Assembly (NCBI GenBank): GCA_021186555.1
Contig: JAJKFL010000427.1
Span: 16,048,005-16,112,004, forward strand
DNA from: Reticulitermes speratus
Lineage: Eukaryota > Arthropoda > Insecta > Blattodea > Rhinotermitidae
Length of the DNA: 64,000 nucleotides
Reading direction: 5' to 3'
Shown here: one piece after another, positions 1 to 11,272 of the stretch
Layout: each line of letters begins with the position of its first letter
How positions within the stretch are numbered: position 1 is the stretch's first letter
Made by a program: the position numbers and the translations under genes
Notes under the pieces: model-generated
The model's input: the letters and a program-made list of their open reading frames with translations, nothing else
Told to the model about the DNA's origin: nothing
The model's database searches: none

Positions 1-35
1 ATTGTAAAAAAAAAAAATTCCTGTGACTCTACAGA

Positions 36-330
36 GTCGGGATAGCTCAGTCAGTATAGTGAGGCTACGGACTCGACAATTCAGGATTCGATTTTCGGCA
101 GGAGAAATACGTTTTTATATTCTCTAAAACGTCCAGACTGGCCCTGGGGCCCAGCCAGCTTACTATTCAATGGACACCGGGGCTCTTTTCCCGTAGTAAA
201 GCGGCCTGGGGCGTGAAACCGACCACTCACCAGCATCTAGCATGAAGTTCAAGAAAGAGTGGAGCTATACCTCTACCCCCATGTGCCTTCATAGCTTTGA
301 CAGGGACAACTTTCATTTTTCTTTTTTCCT
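36..330 (+). mobile_element. SINE-A copy, tRNA-derived, near full length
   Basis: A non-coding retroelement mobilised by LINE machinery. The tRNA-like head has an A-box-like GATAGCTCAGTCAG and a degenerate B box (GGATTCGATTTTC). The body has the family landmarks: CCAGACTGGCCCTGGGGCCC, AAAGCGG, CATCTAG, then GGAGCTATACCTCTAC near the end. The B box has drifted, so this is an old copy, probably transcriptionally dead. Family name is local to this annotation. Confidence 0.75.
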
Positions 331-2339
331 GTGACACTGAAGATAGTACTTGTGGCATGCGAGGGTACGGATTCTTAGTGTATTATCAAGAACAGCACTC
401 AAAAGGTCAGCAGCATTAGGAGAGTCCTTTAGTCCTATAATGCCCAAGAATTAAATCTCATTCCAGCCACAACATGTGATTTACATTATTTGAACGAAAT
501 AATGATAATGAGGGGCCTTGAAATTTGATACAGGATGACAAAAAAAAACACAATATAGTTCAAAAGGACCGCCCATTAGAAAGAAAGCTGAACCGCTTAA
601 AACTTATGAAAGACAATATTACAGTATGTGTGCGTGTGTGCTTGCGTGCGTATGTGTTGGCGGGGGGGGGGGGGGTCACAGTTCCGACTGCTGCAAAATC
701 AAGAGAATGTACAATTTCGATAATTGCAGACATGTCTTCTTGTCAGTTACGTTATTACGTCTTACAATGCAGTATGACAATGGCAAGGGCCGATTATGCA
801 AGAAATAAAGTTATTATTGTCCTGCTTGATGCAATGCCGGACCCTTAATATTAAGTCAAATTATTGAAATATGTATCCTTGTAAAAATGCGGTTTAAAAC
901 ATGGAAGAGGGAGAGGGGGGCCCGGATTATTGCCGGTAATCTAGCAAAAGAAGCCTTGCCAAGGTTTTCATTATTAATTTTCAAGTTTCATTTCACATGG
1001 GATTGAGGCGTGGCTCTCTGGGGATTGTCGGAGGGAGAGAGGGGGACGCGTCACCGAGCCAAGGTTAACTAATTGACGACAATGCCCCCCCACCCTTCTC
1101 CACTACTCCCCAACTTGTTCTGATGGTGACGTCACAATATGGCGACGTCTCCCTCCCACCTATTTTTTTTATAAGCATTAACCATATACAGTGCTACCAC
1201 AACCAAACCGCATGCTAAGAAGGACTATGAAAATTCCTAAATAGTAATCACTACAATCGTCCATATTCGCCCTTTTATTTGCATATTTATTTCCCGGCAT
1301 TCTTTGTGGTCCCCCACCGTGTGAGACGTCTTAAAAAGCAAATGAACGACAGTATTGCATTACATGCATCAGCACTGCTCTGACAAAGACAAGGCACGAG
1401 ATATCTGCCGTTGCTCCATATACTGTAGGTCATCGCACAGCTTAGCATGACTGGGCATACGTCATATTGTTTCTGAGTATATTTAACGACGCCTTACTAA
1501 TATGGCGTCGAGTAGGAAGGGGATTGTGAATGCCACAGTGCCAATGTTAAGTGGATGTACTTACCGTAATATCTGCCCGAAGAAAACCACGAAACATTAT
1601 AGTCAGGATACCTGCACACCGGGTCCAGTAATTCAGCTTATTCACACACACATGAAACAACACTAGTATCAGTACAGTATGGCATTCTGTGATTACACGT
1701 AATGTAATGTATGAAGATGCTGAGTGTACCGGCCAGACAGTCTACACCAAGATAGTAGCTACAGCTGACTGTATATGTAGTGTACATTATGTAGTACTGT
1801 AGTTCTGAAGGATATCTGAACTTCATCCACGCAGTTGTGTGTTCCATTTGATCTGCTGCTGCTGCCACATTGCACCGCGCACCACCTGTCGTCCGCTGCT
1901 ATGACACTGTCAGCGCGTGTGTGTGTGCAGGTATCAGAGTTCAATCCCATAATTCCACCTGCACTGTAGGGGAAGGAGGAAGGTAAAGTAGCCAACCCCA
2001 AACGAAGCCACGGTAACATAACGAATTGTAGTCATAACAAAAACAGGGAATTCTAGTAACTGACTTCATATTTGAAACGAAACCTAACCAGGTGGATATA
2101 TCACGCTGGGCGTTCAGATATGTTGTTCTTATAATTGCTCATATTTTCTTGTCTGTTGTGCAGCCATACGCGCTATTTTTTTATCAGTTTTCTCCACGCC
2201 TGCTTTTCCTTGACTCATTGCAACTGTTTCATAATCGCTAAATATATACTAATGGCCATCAACGCTGTGACATTTTCTTTGGACCCATGTTTCATTCTGC
2301 AGTACGAATTTTGTGATTCGGTACTCAAAAGAGTTTATT
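331..2339. other. Intergenic, no gene recognised
   Basis: Mixed-composition unique-looking DNA. Open frames are under 110 codons and overlap each other on both strands without codon structure I trust. It contains a G homopolymer at 662-675 and a C/G-rich strip near 900-1130. No promoter or exon could be supported. Confidence 0.5.
662..675 (+). repeat. Poly(G) tract, 14 G
   Basis: Uninterrupted G run preceded by a TGTG-rich stretch from about 627. It is one of six G runs of 12 or more, all on the + strand. Confidence 0.95.
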
Positions 2340-2640
2340 AACTAACTCCATGGAGCAGAGGCCTTCTTGAGTAGATCACGGTTCCTCAGCTAGTCAATAA
2401 ATACCCCGCATTTTATGAATCCGCTCTCCTGAGTCAGATAAATCCAGTTCACGCCTACATCATATTTCTTGAAGAAACGTTTTAATATTATCCTCCTATC
2501 TACGCCTAGATCTTCCAAATGGTCTGTTTCCCTCAGGTTTTCCCCAACTTTTATAATTTCTCTCTCTACGATATAGGCACATGAAAGATGAGTTAGGCCT
2601 AATGTACCGAGTATTCGGTTTCAGTTATAATTCATCTCGA
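2340..2640 (-). mobile_element. LINE-1-type 3' tail fragment (non-LTR retrotransposon)
   Basis: Read on the minus strand this gives a decayed version of a common insect LINE C-terminus: a VGKPEG-like start, then a G-R-P-R-R-R-W-like stretch followed by D-N-I-K-M-like residues. The 3' UTR follows, with GATTCATAAAATGCGGGG and ending near CCATGGAGTTAGTTAAT. In a full element this region follows the reverse transcriptase domain. Frameshifts and loss of everything upstream make it a dead 5'-truncated copy. The same tail recurs about ten times in the window. Confidence 0.65.
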
Positions 2641-2654
2641 CTAACATCACTTTA

Positions 2655-2915
2655 GCCGATCCCAGTGGCCGTGCGGTCTAAGGCGTGGGTCTGCGGCCGC
2701 TCGCTTACTAGGATCGTGGGTTCGAATCTCACCGGGGGCATGGATGTCTGTCTATTGTGAGTGTTGTGTGTTGTCAGGTAGAGGTCTCTGCGACGAGCTG
2801 GTCCCTCGTCCAGAGGAGTCCTACCGACTGTGGTGTGTCTAAAGTGTGATCGTGAAGCCTCAAAAATGAGGCGGCCTAGGCCCCCAAGGGGCTGTCGAGC
2901 CATCGCAAAAAAAAA
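2655..2915 (+). mobile_element. SINE-D copy, tRNA-Leu-like head, full length with TSD
   Basis: The tRNA-like head has an A-box-like GGCCGTGCGGTCTAAGGC and an intact B box GGTTCGAATCT, resembling tRNA-Leu. The body runs through GTCCAGAGGAGTCCTACCGA to GGGGCTGTCGAGCCATCG and a poly(A) tail. It is flanked by an 11-bp target duplication, AACATCACTTT, at 2643-2653 and 2916-2926. This is the best-preserved SINE-D here and probably a fairly recent insertion. Confidence 0.88.
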
Positions 2916-2926
2916 AACATCACTTT

Positions 2927-3273
2927 TAGCAATTTTTACGTGTGTCATCCCGTTGTGTTACATATAATAACGAAGGAAATAAATTGCCGTGAACGCAACT
3001 AGTTTTAGCGCTGTACCGTAATTTATGGAGCGATAAAGAAAGAAAGAAAGAAAGAAATAGAGATGTTTTAAAGCCATAAGTTAATAAGCTTCTGTACCTT
3101 ACGTTAATTACATAGAAACAAATACGTAATATTCGTGTCTGTGAAATATGGTTCGGGTGTAACTGACAGTAACTGCCCGGTTGACAGGGGGTTCTCTGAA
3201 CACCGCTTGTATTGCAGAAATGCCCTGTTTAGAAGCCTGGAATTGAATGAGTGTCACTTTAATACTCAACCAT
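2927..3273. other. Intergenic, no gene; (GAAA)n microsatellite
   Basis: Only a short AAGAAAGA-type tetranucleotide repeat at about 3034-3057 stands out. Confidence 0.5.
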
Positions 3274-3325
3274 CAGGCCTTGTCTTGGGCCTGAACTGTT
3301 AAGTTCAGGCCCAAGACAAGGCCTG
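3274..3325. repeat. Perfect 24-bp inverted repeat, 4-nt loop
   Basis: Left arm 3274-3297 (CAGGCCTTGTCTTGGGCCTG then AACT) is exactly complementary to right arm 3302-3325, with loop GTTA. It could extrude as a cruciform or form a very stable RNA hairpin. The following sequence repeats the words AACTGTTAAGTTCA, so part of the hairpin apex is also duplicated directly. Confidence 0.95.
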
Positions 3326-4200
3326 AACTGTTAAGTTCACATCCTCAAAACATATTTCCCTTCAGATCCCCTTTAATATTACCTTATAATCTGCATCTAG
3401 GTTTAACTATTGAGCGTCTGAAGTTTCCAAACGTTTCATATAAAATTCCTCTTTTTCCGCCACTTTTAAACGTGAAGGTAGGGTGTGCTGAGTGAAAAGT
3501 AACCTAGCAATTACGAATTATTTCGTTGTCTCCATTCTTATCTTCTCCTCCTCCCCCCAAGTTGTTGTTCTGTCGAAATGAGACAGCAACTTTCTGATCC
3601 TGACAGCAGAGCAAACCCCATTAATACAGCACAACACACACAGTCGCCTTATACCACGGCCTTGCAATGTCGGTCTCCAAATATTCCTAATCACAACGTG
3701 ATATCGTGATTTTGGCAGCCAGCACTCTTGTTTCGCGTGTTGTTTAAAGTAACTACCTGTTGAAATGATACACACTCTTAGGGCTTCACTGCCATGCCAC
3801 AGCTGCAGGATGCATGAATGACTTGCCGGAAAGCCACGCGTTCTGGTAGTCGTGGTTAAGATATTAGGGTCCTCTTCCTTCTCACCTTGTGAGCTGTATC
3901 AGATGTGAACCCCCTCCAGTTTTTTTTTTCTTATGTGTTTTACCCATCACTAAAAGGCAACAAGTGAATTGAGAATTTCGCGATTAACCTAACCAAAGAA
4001 AAGTAGGTTAAGTACTAACGGAAGTTAGTACTGACAACTGACAGTACATTAAAACGTAAGGCATACTGATGTGAAGGAAAACTTTCTTACCAAGCGAAAT
4101 ACCATAGGGCTATGTGTGTTGTGTTTTGCTGAACATGTTGAAACAGAAGTTTACGGGCGTTTGGGAAGGGGTATCAGTGTAGTCTGCTGGTTGTTTTAAA
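3326..4200. other. Intergenic, no gene recognised
   Basis: Short overlapping open frames only. The minus-strand 85-codon frame at 3518-3775 has no recognisable domain. Confidence 0.45.
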
Positions 4201-4237
4201 CGTTATGGCGGAATCTGCTGCCTCCATCTTCAGGGTA
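4201..4237 (-). ncRNA. Degenerate hammerhead-like motif
   Basis: On the minus strand: TACC, then an intact CTGAAGA, then T GGAGGCAGCAGATTCCGCC, then ATAACG where GAAAC would be expected. The second half of the core is lost, so it is not expected to cleave. It is kept as a family relic. Close relatives of this variant lie at 54726-54766 and 61746-61784. Confidence 0.35.
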
Positions 4238-4386
4238 GAACACCGTGTTTCCTGCTAATATAAGCGCAGTTTATCGGATGTCAGTAGGCTGTTTACGGCT
4301 TATACAGGTATAGTTTAAGCAATTACGAATCTACATTTTCAGAACGGGATTTATTAGAAAAAAAGCGAAAATCCTTATAGCATAAA

Positions 4387-4722
4387 TGTAATGTGACCAG
4401 TTTAGCTGCACACTTGAGACACTGTAAATGTAATGTGACCAGTTCAGCTGCACACTTGAGACACTGTAAATGTAATGTGACCAGTTCAGCTGCACACTTG
4501 AGACACTGTAAATGTAATGTGACCAGTTCAGCTGCACACTTGAGACATTGTAAATGTAATGTGACCAGTTCAGCTGCACACTTGAGACACTGTAAATGTA
4601 ATGTGACCAGTTCAGCTGCACAGTTGAGACACTGTAAATGTAATGTGACCAGTTCAGCTGCACACTTGAGACATTGTAAATGTAATGTGACCAGTTCAGC
4701 TGCACACTTGAGACACTGTAAA
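4387..4722. repeat. 42-bp minisatellite, 8 copies
   Basis: Monomer starts GTAAATGTAATGTGACCAGT and ends TTGAGACACT. Copies differ at only a few sites (ACACT/ACATT, CACAC/CACAG, TTTAG/TTCAG). The length is a multiple of 3, so both strands stay open with a 14-residue peptide period (+ CNVTSSAAHLRHCK). I regard these frames as by-products. No gene-like start, splice context or flank supports coding. Confidence 0.95.
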
Positions 4723-6136
4723 ATCAGCTTTATGAAATTTCAATTCAGTTGTGTCAGGATACATCATTTTGTAAATCCAGAATAGTGGGGAAATTATTCG
4801 TGCGGTATACGTGTATAAGGTATTGAAAATATTTTTGTCTTTCTAATTTTTCCCTCCGCCTTATTCCTGAGAAACGTAATGTCAATTTTAAAGGACTCAT
4901 TTTCTGTTATAGTGACTAAGCAATCACGGAATCGGGGTTCGGTATTGTCCTTGGCGCCCGGGGGGGGGGTTGGCGAGCTAATATCTTTATCTCCATCTAG
5001 TACCGAAAGTTAAAACCCTGAAGCTATACCTGTGCTCACTCATTGTTAATTAATGGCGTAGCACCTAATCAACCCTTTCAATACTGACATTCCTCTAAAT
5101 TACACATAAAAATTATTTTCACAGCTTCACAGTAGTATTCAGATGTTTTGGTGGAATTCAGTTGACTGGAAGACGTTTACCAGTGTTACATTCAGAACGG
5201 CTTAAATATCTTTGAACTTCCTGTAAATGCTAGAAGTATCTCCAGAAAGAACACACATTCGCAATGAATCACAGCTAGCAATACATCATACGTAAACCGT
5301 TTATGCTTTACCAAATCAAATTCAAACTTTAATAAGCAAGTACGTAGAAACGCATTCTACTACATTTCCTATTTCAAAATTCGGTTCATATTTCCACAGT
5401 AAAAAGAGATGTGAGTAACTTGATTCCATTATTTTCCTTCTTAGGATTTTAAGCTGTGTTCTGTGCTATCACGATCGGGTTTCACTTGATGAACCTGAAT
5501 GGGCTCACACTGATATATAGCTGTAAATATATATCTTATAATGATAATGAAAATTGGCAAACCAGCATTTTTTTATGTTAAACCTTTGAGGGCTGACCTG
5601 AAGAGCGAGAGGCTAAAGAAATAGTAGACGAGTGGACGAAAGCGGAAGTCATGGGTGAAGTGAGACGCACTTTATTTCGGGGGGGGGGGGGGGGTAGAGA
5701 AATAGAAAGAAAGGAGACACACGCTTCGCTGGCTTGTACTTCTGGTAGGAGTGAGTGAAAATGAAGACGTTAGAACAGGAAACAAGGGCCGCGGAATTTT
5801 GATTTACTGGTTAAAGCCAAAGTGCATAGTTTGTAAAAAAAAAAATATTATTTCGTGATCTTCAAAGAAAGGGGATTAATTTTGGTGAATTAAAATCGGA
5901 AGTCACGCGTGATATTCATTCAGTACAAACTGGGATCGTCGTTCGAATCTCAACATTTGGTGGATGACAGAAGAAGACAACGAAAAACTGTGTCCGGTTG
6001 GCCGGCCGCAGGACCTGCTAGATATATTTCCACACCGAAAGTACTTTTCTGTCCAATGCCCCACGATTTCCTAAAGAACATTGCTTTTTAGAAGGTTCCC
6101 ACGCTTCGCCCGTTTTTCCTGGTACGAGTAACATGT
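4723..6136. other. Intergenic, no gene recognised
   Basis: AT-rich unique DNA with a 10-G run near 4960 and a 16-G run at 5679-5694. No coding or mobile-element signature could be supported. Confidence 0.45.
5679..5694 (+). repeat. Poly(G) tract, 16 G
   Basis: Uninterrupted G run between TTTATTTC and TAGAGA. Confidence 0.95.
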
Positions 6137-6552
6137 AGATGAAGATTAGTATGGACCATTGCTGTAATGGTACTGACAGATGAAGATCAGTATGGACCAT
6201 TGCTGTAATGGTACTGACAGATGAAGATCAGTATGGACCATTGCTGTAATGGTACTGACAGATGAAGATCAGTATGGACCATTGCTGTAATGGTACTGAC
6301 AGATGAAGATCAGTATGGACCATTGCTGTAATGGTACTGACAGATGAAGATCAGTATGGACCATTGCTGTAATGGTACTGACAGATGAAGATCAGTATGG
6401 ACCATTGCTGTAATGGTACTGACAGATGAAGATCAGTATGGACCATTGCTGTAATGGTACTGACAGATGAAGATCAGTATGGACCATTGCTGTAATGGTA
6501 CTGACAGATGAAGATCAGTATGGACCATTGCTGTAATGGTACTGACAGATGA
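6137..6552. repeat. 41-bp minisatellite, about 10 copies
   Basis: Monomer begins AGATGAAGATCAGTATGGAC and continues CATTGCTGTAATGGTACTGA C. After the first copy (GATTAG for GATCAG) the copies are essentially identical, implying recent expansion or gene conversion. Each monomer contains a small inverted repeat: ACCATT, loop GCTGT, AATGGT. Confidence 0.95.
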
Positions 6553-6565
6553 AAACCTAAAGCAG

Positions 6566-6680
6566 GAAAATCTGTCCCAGCGCTACTTTGTCCACCATAA
6601 ATCTCAAATCGACCTGAGTCTGGGATAGAACTCGGGTCTCCGCGGTGAGAGGCCAGCGATTAACCATGTCAGGACCATGT
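6566..6680 (-). mobile_element. SINE-C head fragment
   Basis: On the minus strand it shows the SINE-C tRNA-like head (GGTTAATCGCTGGCCTCTCA, then CGGAGACCCGAGTTC) followed by the diagnostic TGGTGGACAAAGTAGCGCTG and GGACAG. It is truncated in the body and sits directly beside the 41-bp array. Confidence 0.65.
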
Positions 6681-7204
6681 TGTTCTTGTATAGTGTACTT
6701 AAAAATTAAGCTCCTACGTCACGGAAAATACAGCCCGTGCTTATTATAAGAACCAACTGGTTAGTATTGCATGGAGAAGTAACTGGTATTTACTTGAGGA
6801 ATTATATAGAACATGTAACTACAATACCTGGGAAGAATGCAGTGTTTCTTAATATACAACAGGTGGTATATATAATAACCATTGGTCTTTAAAAGGTTAA
6901 AAGATTAGTTTAATTTTATGAACAACATGAAGTACAGGAGTTTCATTATCTCCGTTTTGACATTTATCTTCAAATGGAACGTCAGGACCTACATTAGCTA
7001 AATCATTACCACAGTCGACTTTCCATGTTTAGTGCTTTGGTTGCCTTCCGTTCCAGCAGATGGCAGATTTTCAGTTGGAAATTTCTATCGCTGCATTCAG
7101 TTATATTAGAATTGAGTTATAGTGTTATAAAAACTCTTGAACCTGGGTCTTAACGTACAACATTACGACCCTTGATAAGACTGTGTCATAGTATTATTCA
7201 TCGT
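6681..7204. other. Intergenic, nothing recognised
   Basis: AT-rich sequence with no repeat or coding match that I can support. Confidence 0.45.
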
Positions 7205-7500
7205 ATCATCAGCAGCAGCTCTACAGTCCTTGGTGTGCTTTGGCTTCCTTCACAACTCTCCTCCAGCCTACTCTGTCCTCTCCTCTTCCTCTCCAACCTA
7301 TGACCCCCATCACCACAAGGTCCATCACCACATTGTCCATCACCACATTGTCCATCATCACATTGTCCAACACCACATTGTCCAACCATCTTGTACGTGG
7401 TCGTTCCTTCCTTCTTCTGGACAATATTCTGCCCTTTAACATTCTCTCTCCACAACTCCTAACCATCTTATCCTCTGTTATAGCATTATTAATGCCAATT
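7205..7500 (-). mobile_element. LINE-3-type 3' coding tail with in-frame 15-bp expansion
   Basis: The minus-strand frame (open 7221-7559) reads ERMLKGRILSRRRKERPRTR, then WLDN, ending EDRVGWRRVVKEAKAHQGL and a stop. This matches a common C-terminal tail of insect non-LTR retrotransposons, downstream of the reverse transcriptase domain. Between W-L-D and the VMGVIGW block the usual short linker is replaced by several copies of a 5-residue DNVVM-like unit, from a 15-bp tandem repeat at about 7311-7385. The frame is otherwise intact. The upstream element is missing, so the copy is 5'-truncated. Confidence 0.6.
7311..7385. repeat. 15-bp tandem repeat inside a LINE tail
   Basis: About five units of ATTGTCCATCACCAC with point changes. 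Being a multiple of 3 it keeps the LINE frame open. Confidence 0.85.
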
Positions 7501-7559
7501 AAAGAAAGGTTAATAATTTCTATGATGCTTAAGCATAAGTCTGTACAGTCACTGAACAT

Positions 7560-8854
7560 GAAAATAATTACAGGTCACATAAACTGTTCGAAAAAGAGAC
7601 CATTATTTTAGCTAATTCCCATGCACCAGTTGAAAATATGATGCTTTGGGAACGTGAACTATAGAAATGATTAAATAATTCAGTTTACAGGCACACTAGA
7701 CCAGTGAGGATTCTGATATCGCTGAGAATCGGAGTCAAAGTGCATCAATATATTACGAGAGTGACCCAGGGAATTGTAAAATCAGTAGTGTCGTGAAAGT
7801 ATTAAAATGATTTATATGGCTTGCGACGTATTATCTCTCACGTACTGTGAAGTAATATGTAATTCGTGTGAAAGAATGGGTTTTATTTAAACCACAATTG
7901 AATCTGAAGCAGTTGGCGTCAATTATGTTCTGCTTGTACTGTGGACACAATAAACTTCAGTACATGAAATTGAAGGTAAATATTTATTCGTTGGATTATA
8001 ATTAAATTAGTGTAGCGTTTTAACCAATATATTATGCAATGTTACTTAATATAACGACATATCCTTTAATCAGGCTGTAATGAAATTTACATTGTTTGTG
8101 CGTTTCAGGTACTTTTATGGGGTAAGTGATGTAAAATGTAATAATTACTTATTTCATACCTGTAAATGTCGTTAGTAAGCATAACAGTACAATTGCAAGA
8201 AGATGGCGTACGAAGATTCAACAGGGTACTGTACAGTCACTGTCAAGATATCGTCCACATTATTAAGACCCCACAACACTGAGTGAGATCATCGAGTTGG
8301 TAACTTGCCAGTAGCGAGGTATAGAGTTCCTACGTGATACTTGCAATGGTAGGAACTTCATACCGTGCTCTTGGACTTGCCATAAACACCATAACTACAG
8401 TTTGAAAACATATGTTCGGAACATGAAGATTTTTCAACTCCGAATGAACGAACGAAAGAAGATAAATCAGGACAAGTAAGTGCTTCATTTCTAAACACAG
8501 TACAACTTACAGAGGACCTCATACTGTGACAGTGTATTCTATTATATATATTGACCTCCACAGGGTGCACAGGTTATGAATCCATGGTGTTAATGGTGGT
8601 GTTTATTATAGGCAGAGACAATTTTACGTTTGGTTCGGTCAACGAAACGTAACACACATGCACTAGCTTGCTTGTGACAGACAATAGGCATACAAAGTGC
8701 ATAATGCAAAATATCAGGAATCTGTCTACGAGTTACTCTGACACTGTTTGGAAAGAAGTCATATTCTTCACTTTCCTACAGCCATTTTCTGAAGCTCTTT
8801 GTTTCGATTATACACGTTTATCCTGTCTTTTATAGGAGATGCTTCTGGTTCGAA
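7560..8854. other. Intergenic, no gene recognised
   Basis: AT-rich DNA. The 70-codon minus frame at 8358-8570 has no recognised domain. Nothing else supported. Confidence 0.45.
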
Positions 8855-9115
8855 TCTCTGCTACGCTGGAAACCTAATGGTAAACCTAGGCGTAGATGGG
8901 AGGATAATATTAAATGGATCTTCAAGAAACAGTATGGAGGGGGGCGTGGACTGCATTCATCAGGTTCAGGAGGGACAGGTGGCGGGCTCTTGTGAATGCG
9001 GTAATGAACCTTCGGGTTTCATAAATTCCGGGGAATTTCTTGACTAGCTGAAGACCTGTTAGCTTTTCAAGAAGGACTCTGCTCCATGTAGTTGGTTAGT
9101 TTTTCCTCACTTTCT
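8855..9115 (+). mobile_element. LINE-1-type 3' tail fragment
   Basis: Reads GKPNGKPRRRWEDNIKWIF-like residues around 8868-8935, then a drifted linker, then ALVNAVMNLRVS-like words in mixed frames at 8985-9020. The 3' UTR landmark CCGGGGAATTTCTTGACTAG and a terminal CTCTGCTCCATGTAGTTGG follow. Frame changes show it is a pseudogenised, 5'-truncated copy. Confidence 0.65.
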
Positions 9116-9198
9116 CTATGTAAAGGGCAGAAGAGTACTTTCAAACTGACCTTATCCATCCCTCCTAAATCTTTATCGGTTGACCAATTATTCGACAG

Positions 9199-9755
9199 CC
9201 ACTGTAGCTCAGTTGGTATACCGACGGGCTATGGGCTAGCTACTCCGGGCTTCGGTCCCCGGTAAAAAAAGGTAAATCTATCCCATTACAGGCCTGGACA
9301 GACCCTTAGGGTTCCAGGAGGTTAGAGGTCCCAGATTTCAAGACAATTGGCACATGAAGGTGGTAAGGTTGTCATCCCTACGCACCGGCCGCCTTTACCT
9401 CCTAGGAAATATTCTTGGTACTCATTTCTGTTAGAGGCTGAGTCGACCCCAGGAACATACTGCGGCCGGAAGTATTATGTCAATGAAAAATTCCATAGAC
9501 ACGACCGGGAATCGAACCCGCAACTTTCCGGCTTGTAGCGCAGTACCACACCCAACTGCGCCACCGCGTGCTCGGTCCCCGGTAGTGGCAAGAAATATTT
9601 TTTCTTCTTCAAAACCTCCACCTAGCGTCCTATTTAATGGGTACAGGGGGGTGGTCTTTCTTCGGGGCCAAGCGGCTGGGGCGTGGAGTTTACCACTCAC
9701 CTCCAGCCTGGACCGAAGTTAAGAATGAGGTGGAGCTCTACCTCTACTCTTGAAA
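9199..9755 (+). mobile_element. SINE-A copy split by a nested SINE-B
   Basis: The tRNA-like head lies at 9199-9264 (CTGTAGCTCAGTTGGTATAC) and the body at 9585-9755 (CACCTAGCGTCC, GGGGCGTGGAGTTTACCACT, GGAGCTCTACCTCTACTC). The two halves are separated by a SINE-B in the opposite orientation. The 13-bp word TCGGTCCCCGGTA occurs at both junctions (9252-9264 and 9572-9584), proving that SINE-B landed within SINE-A. Confidence 0.8.
9265..9571 (-). mobile_element. SINE-B copy nested in SINE-A
   Basis: Minus-strand element. The tRNA-like head at the right end has A-box-like GTGGCGCAGTTGGGTG and a B box GGTTCGATTCC. The body has GTCGACTCAGCCTCTAACAG and GGCGGCCGGTGCGTAGGG, and the tail is TTTACCTTTTTTT. 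Bounded by a 13-bp target duplication. Confidence 0.88.
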
Positions 9756-10734
9756 TTACAGGAATTTAACTCATACGTCCTTTGCACAAAGTGGAAAGAT
9801 GAACACAACAGATAATCCGTGTGTGTGTCCGGATATTTCACATCCGAGAACTACTCAACAGATTTCGTTCAAATTTAGTACTGGGGTCTACATTAAAACA
9901 GTTGCCAAATTTTGATTGTTGTCGGACAAATATGCCCACAGCCTCTGCTTTGCATTGAGAACGATCGAGCTTAAACGATTATCTTGTAACCGACTTGTCG
10001 GACATAAGTTTTGTACACTCCATGAAACGCATTTTCCATTAGCATCTATTTGATTCGTTCCTCGACATGCTGAACATTTAAGGCAACATATTTTAGGCTT
10101 TATGTACACTTTTTATGTGTAGGCTTTGTGTGGTATGTTGTTATGTGATTATTTGTGCAAAAATAAATTTGTGTCAGCAATAAATTAACGTCGAATAAAT
10201 AAAGCTTACATATTTCGTCCTTTGTTAATGTCCTCACCTAATCGCACTATCCTCAAATAATAATAATAATAATACTGTATAAAGAAGAAATATAGGTCCA
10301 AATCAAGTGCGTGCTTGCCGCTGTCAACACGGCAGTTCTTTCATGGCGAACATTGCGTAGAATTTATTCTCAGTTTACATCCGTTTGACGAAAATTGTTT
10401 ATTTCTCTAATGCCTAATGACGTTTGCAGTGTGGACGAGTTACAAATATTTATGTACCACACATTAAACACAATCCGACGTCTCATGACAAAACTTTGGG
10501 GTTCGAAAGAATCCTTCGAAACTTTGGAATGCTTCTTCCAAAATTACAAACACTCCACTACTCTAAAAACTTGTAACATTACCATCAAAATACAGGCAGT
10601 GTATTTTGTGTTTAAAATATTGTAAGTAATCAGGATAAGTGGGGGTTGTTGCAAGCTTTAACAACCCCACGCCGTAAGGAAATGATAAGATTGCCGGAGC
10701 ATTTAGTACATATGGAGGAAATAATGCCTACAAA
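9756..10734. other. Intergenic, no gene recognised
   Basis: AT-rich DNA containing an (AAT)n microsatellite at about 10257-10273. The sequence around 9820-9880 (CAGATTTCGTTCAAATTTAG) loosely resembles the dispersed repeat at 36350 and 55000, but too weakly to call. Confidence 0.45.
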
Positions 10735-10890
10735 TTTTTAGTTGTGAAAACCTGAAGAGTTCACTTGGTAGACCAAAGGGTAGATGCGAGTATAAGATTA
10801 CAAATGGTCATAATGAAGATGGGTGTGATGATGTGGAGTAAATTCACCTGGCTCGGGGAAGGGTTCATTAGCGGCCTGTTGTGAGCACAA
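10735..10890 (+). mobile_element. LINE-1-type tail fragment, degraded
   Basis: Contains AAAACCTGAAGAGTTCACTT then GGTAGACCAAAGGGTAGATG, matching the E-G-x-L-G-R-P-R-R-R-W coding stretch. Later CACCTGGCTCGGGGAAGGGT matches the W-I-x-L-A-Q-D-R-D stretch. It is interrupted after about 10890 and probably continues at 11120. Confidence 0.55.
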
Positions 10891-11119
10891 TATTGAGACT
10901 TCGAGTACTACACAGGGGGGTTTAAAAAGAAATTATGCACTGAAATTAAAATTTATTGCTGTACCAACTCAAAATAATCCACGGTAGAACGTATATTAGG
11001 CCCCCTTCTAGATATTTTCCACCGCGCTGTGTTGCATTATGAAAATTTTTCTTTCTCACCTCTATGATAGTTGTGATGGCTGCCGATAAATTTCATTTTA
11101 AAATTTATTTTGAATCAAT

Positions 11120-11272
11120 CTTTAGAAAATGCAGGGGATTTCTTCATCAACTCAGCGACTATCAGATTCTAAAGAAGCAGTTTGCAAGCGTGATCTCAGT
11201 AACGTTTCCAAGTATCCTGAGAGTCCAGCGACTGGGTCCTTGGAACGTAACAGGACCCATTAGGCTATCATG
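11120..11272 (+). mobile_element. LINE-1 3' UTR remnant; left flank of 34-bp array 1
   Basis: AAAATGCAGGGGATTTCTTC matches the LINE 3' landmark. From 11146 to the array the sequence is almost identical to 47183-47313, through AACGTAACAGGACCCATTAG and GCTATCATG. It is therefore the left boundary of a module present twice in the window. Confidence 0.65.

Noticed and set aside
2655..2730. Functional tRNA-Leu gene
   Set aside because: The tRNA-like head continues into the shared SINE-D body and poly(A), with a target duplication. The same head recurs at 42.1, 52.6 and 63.1 kb.
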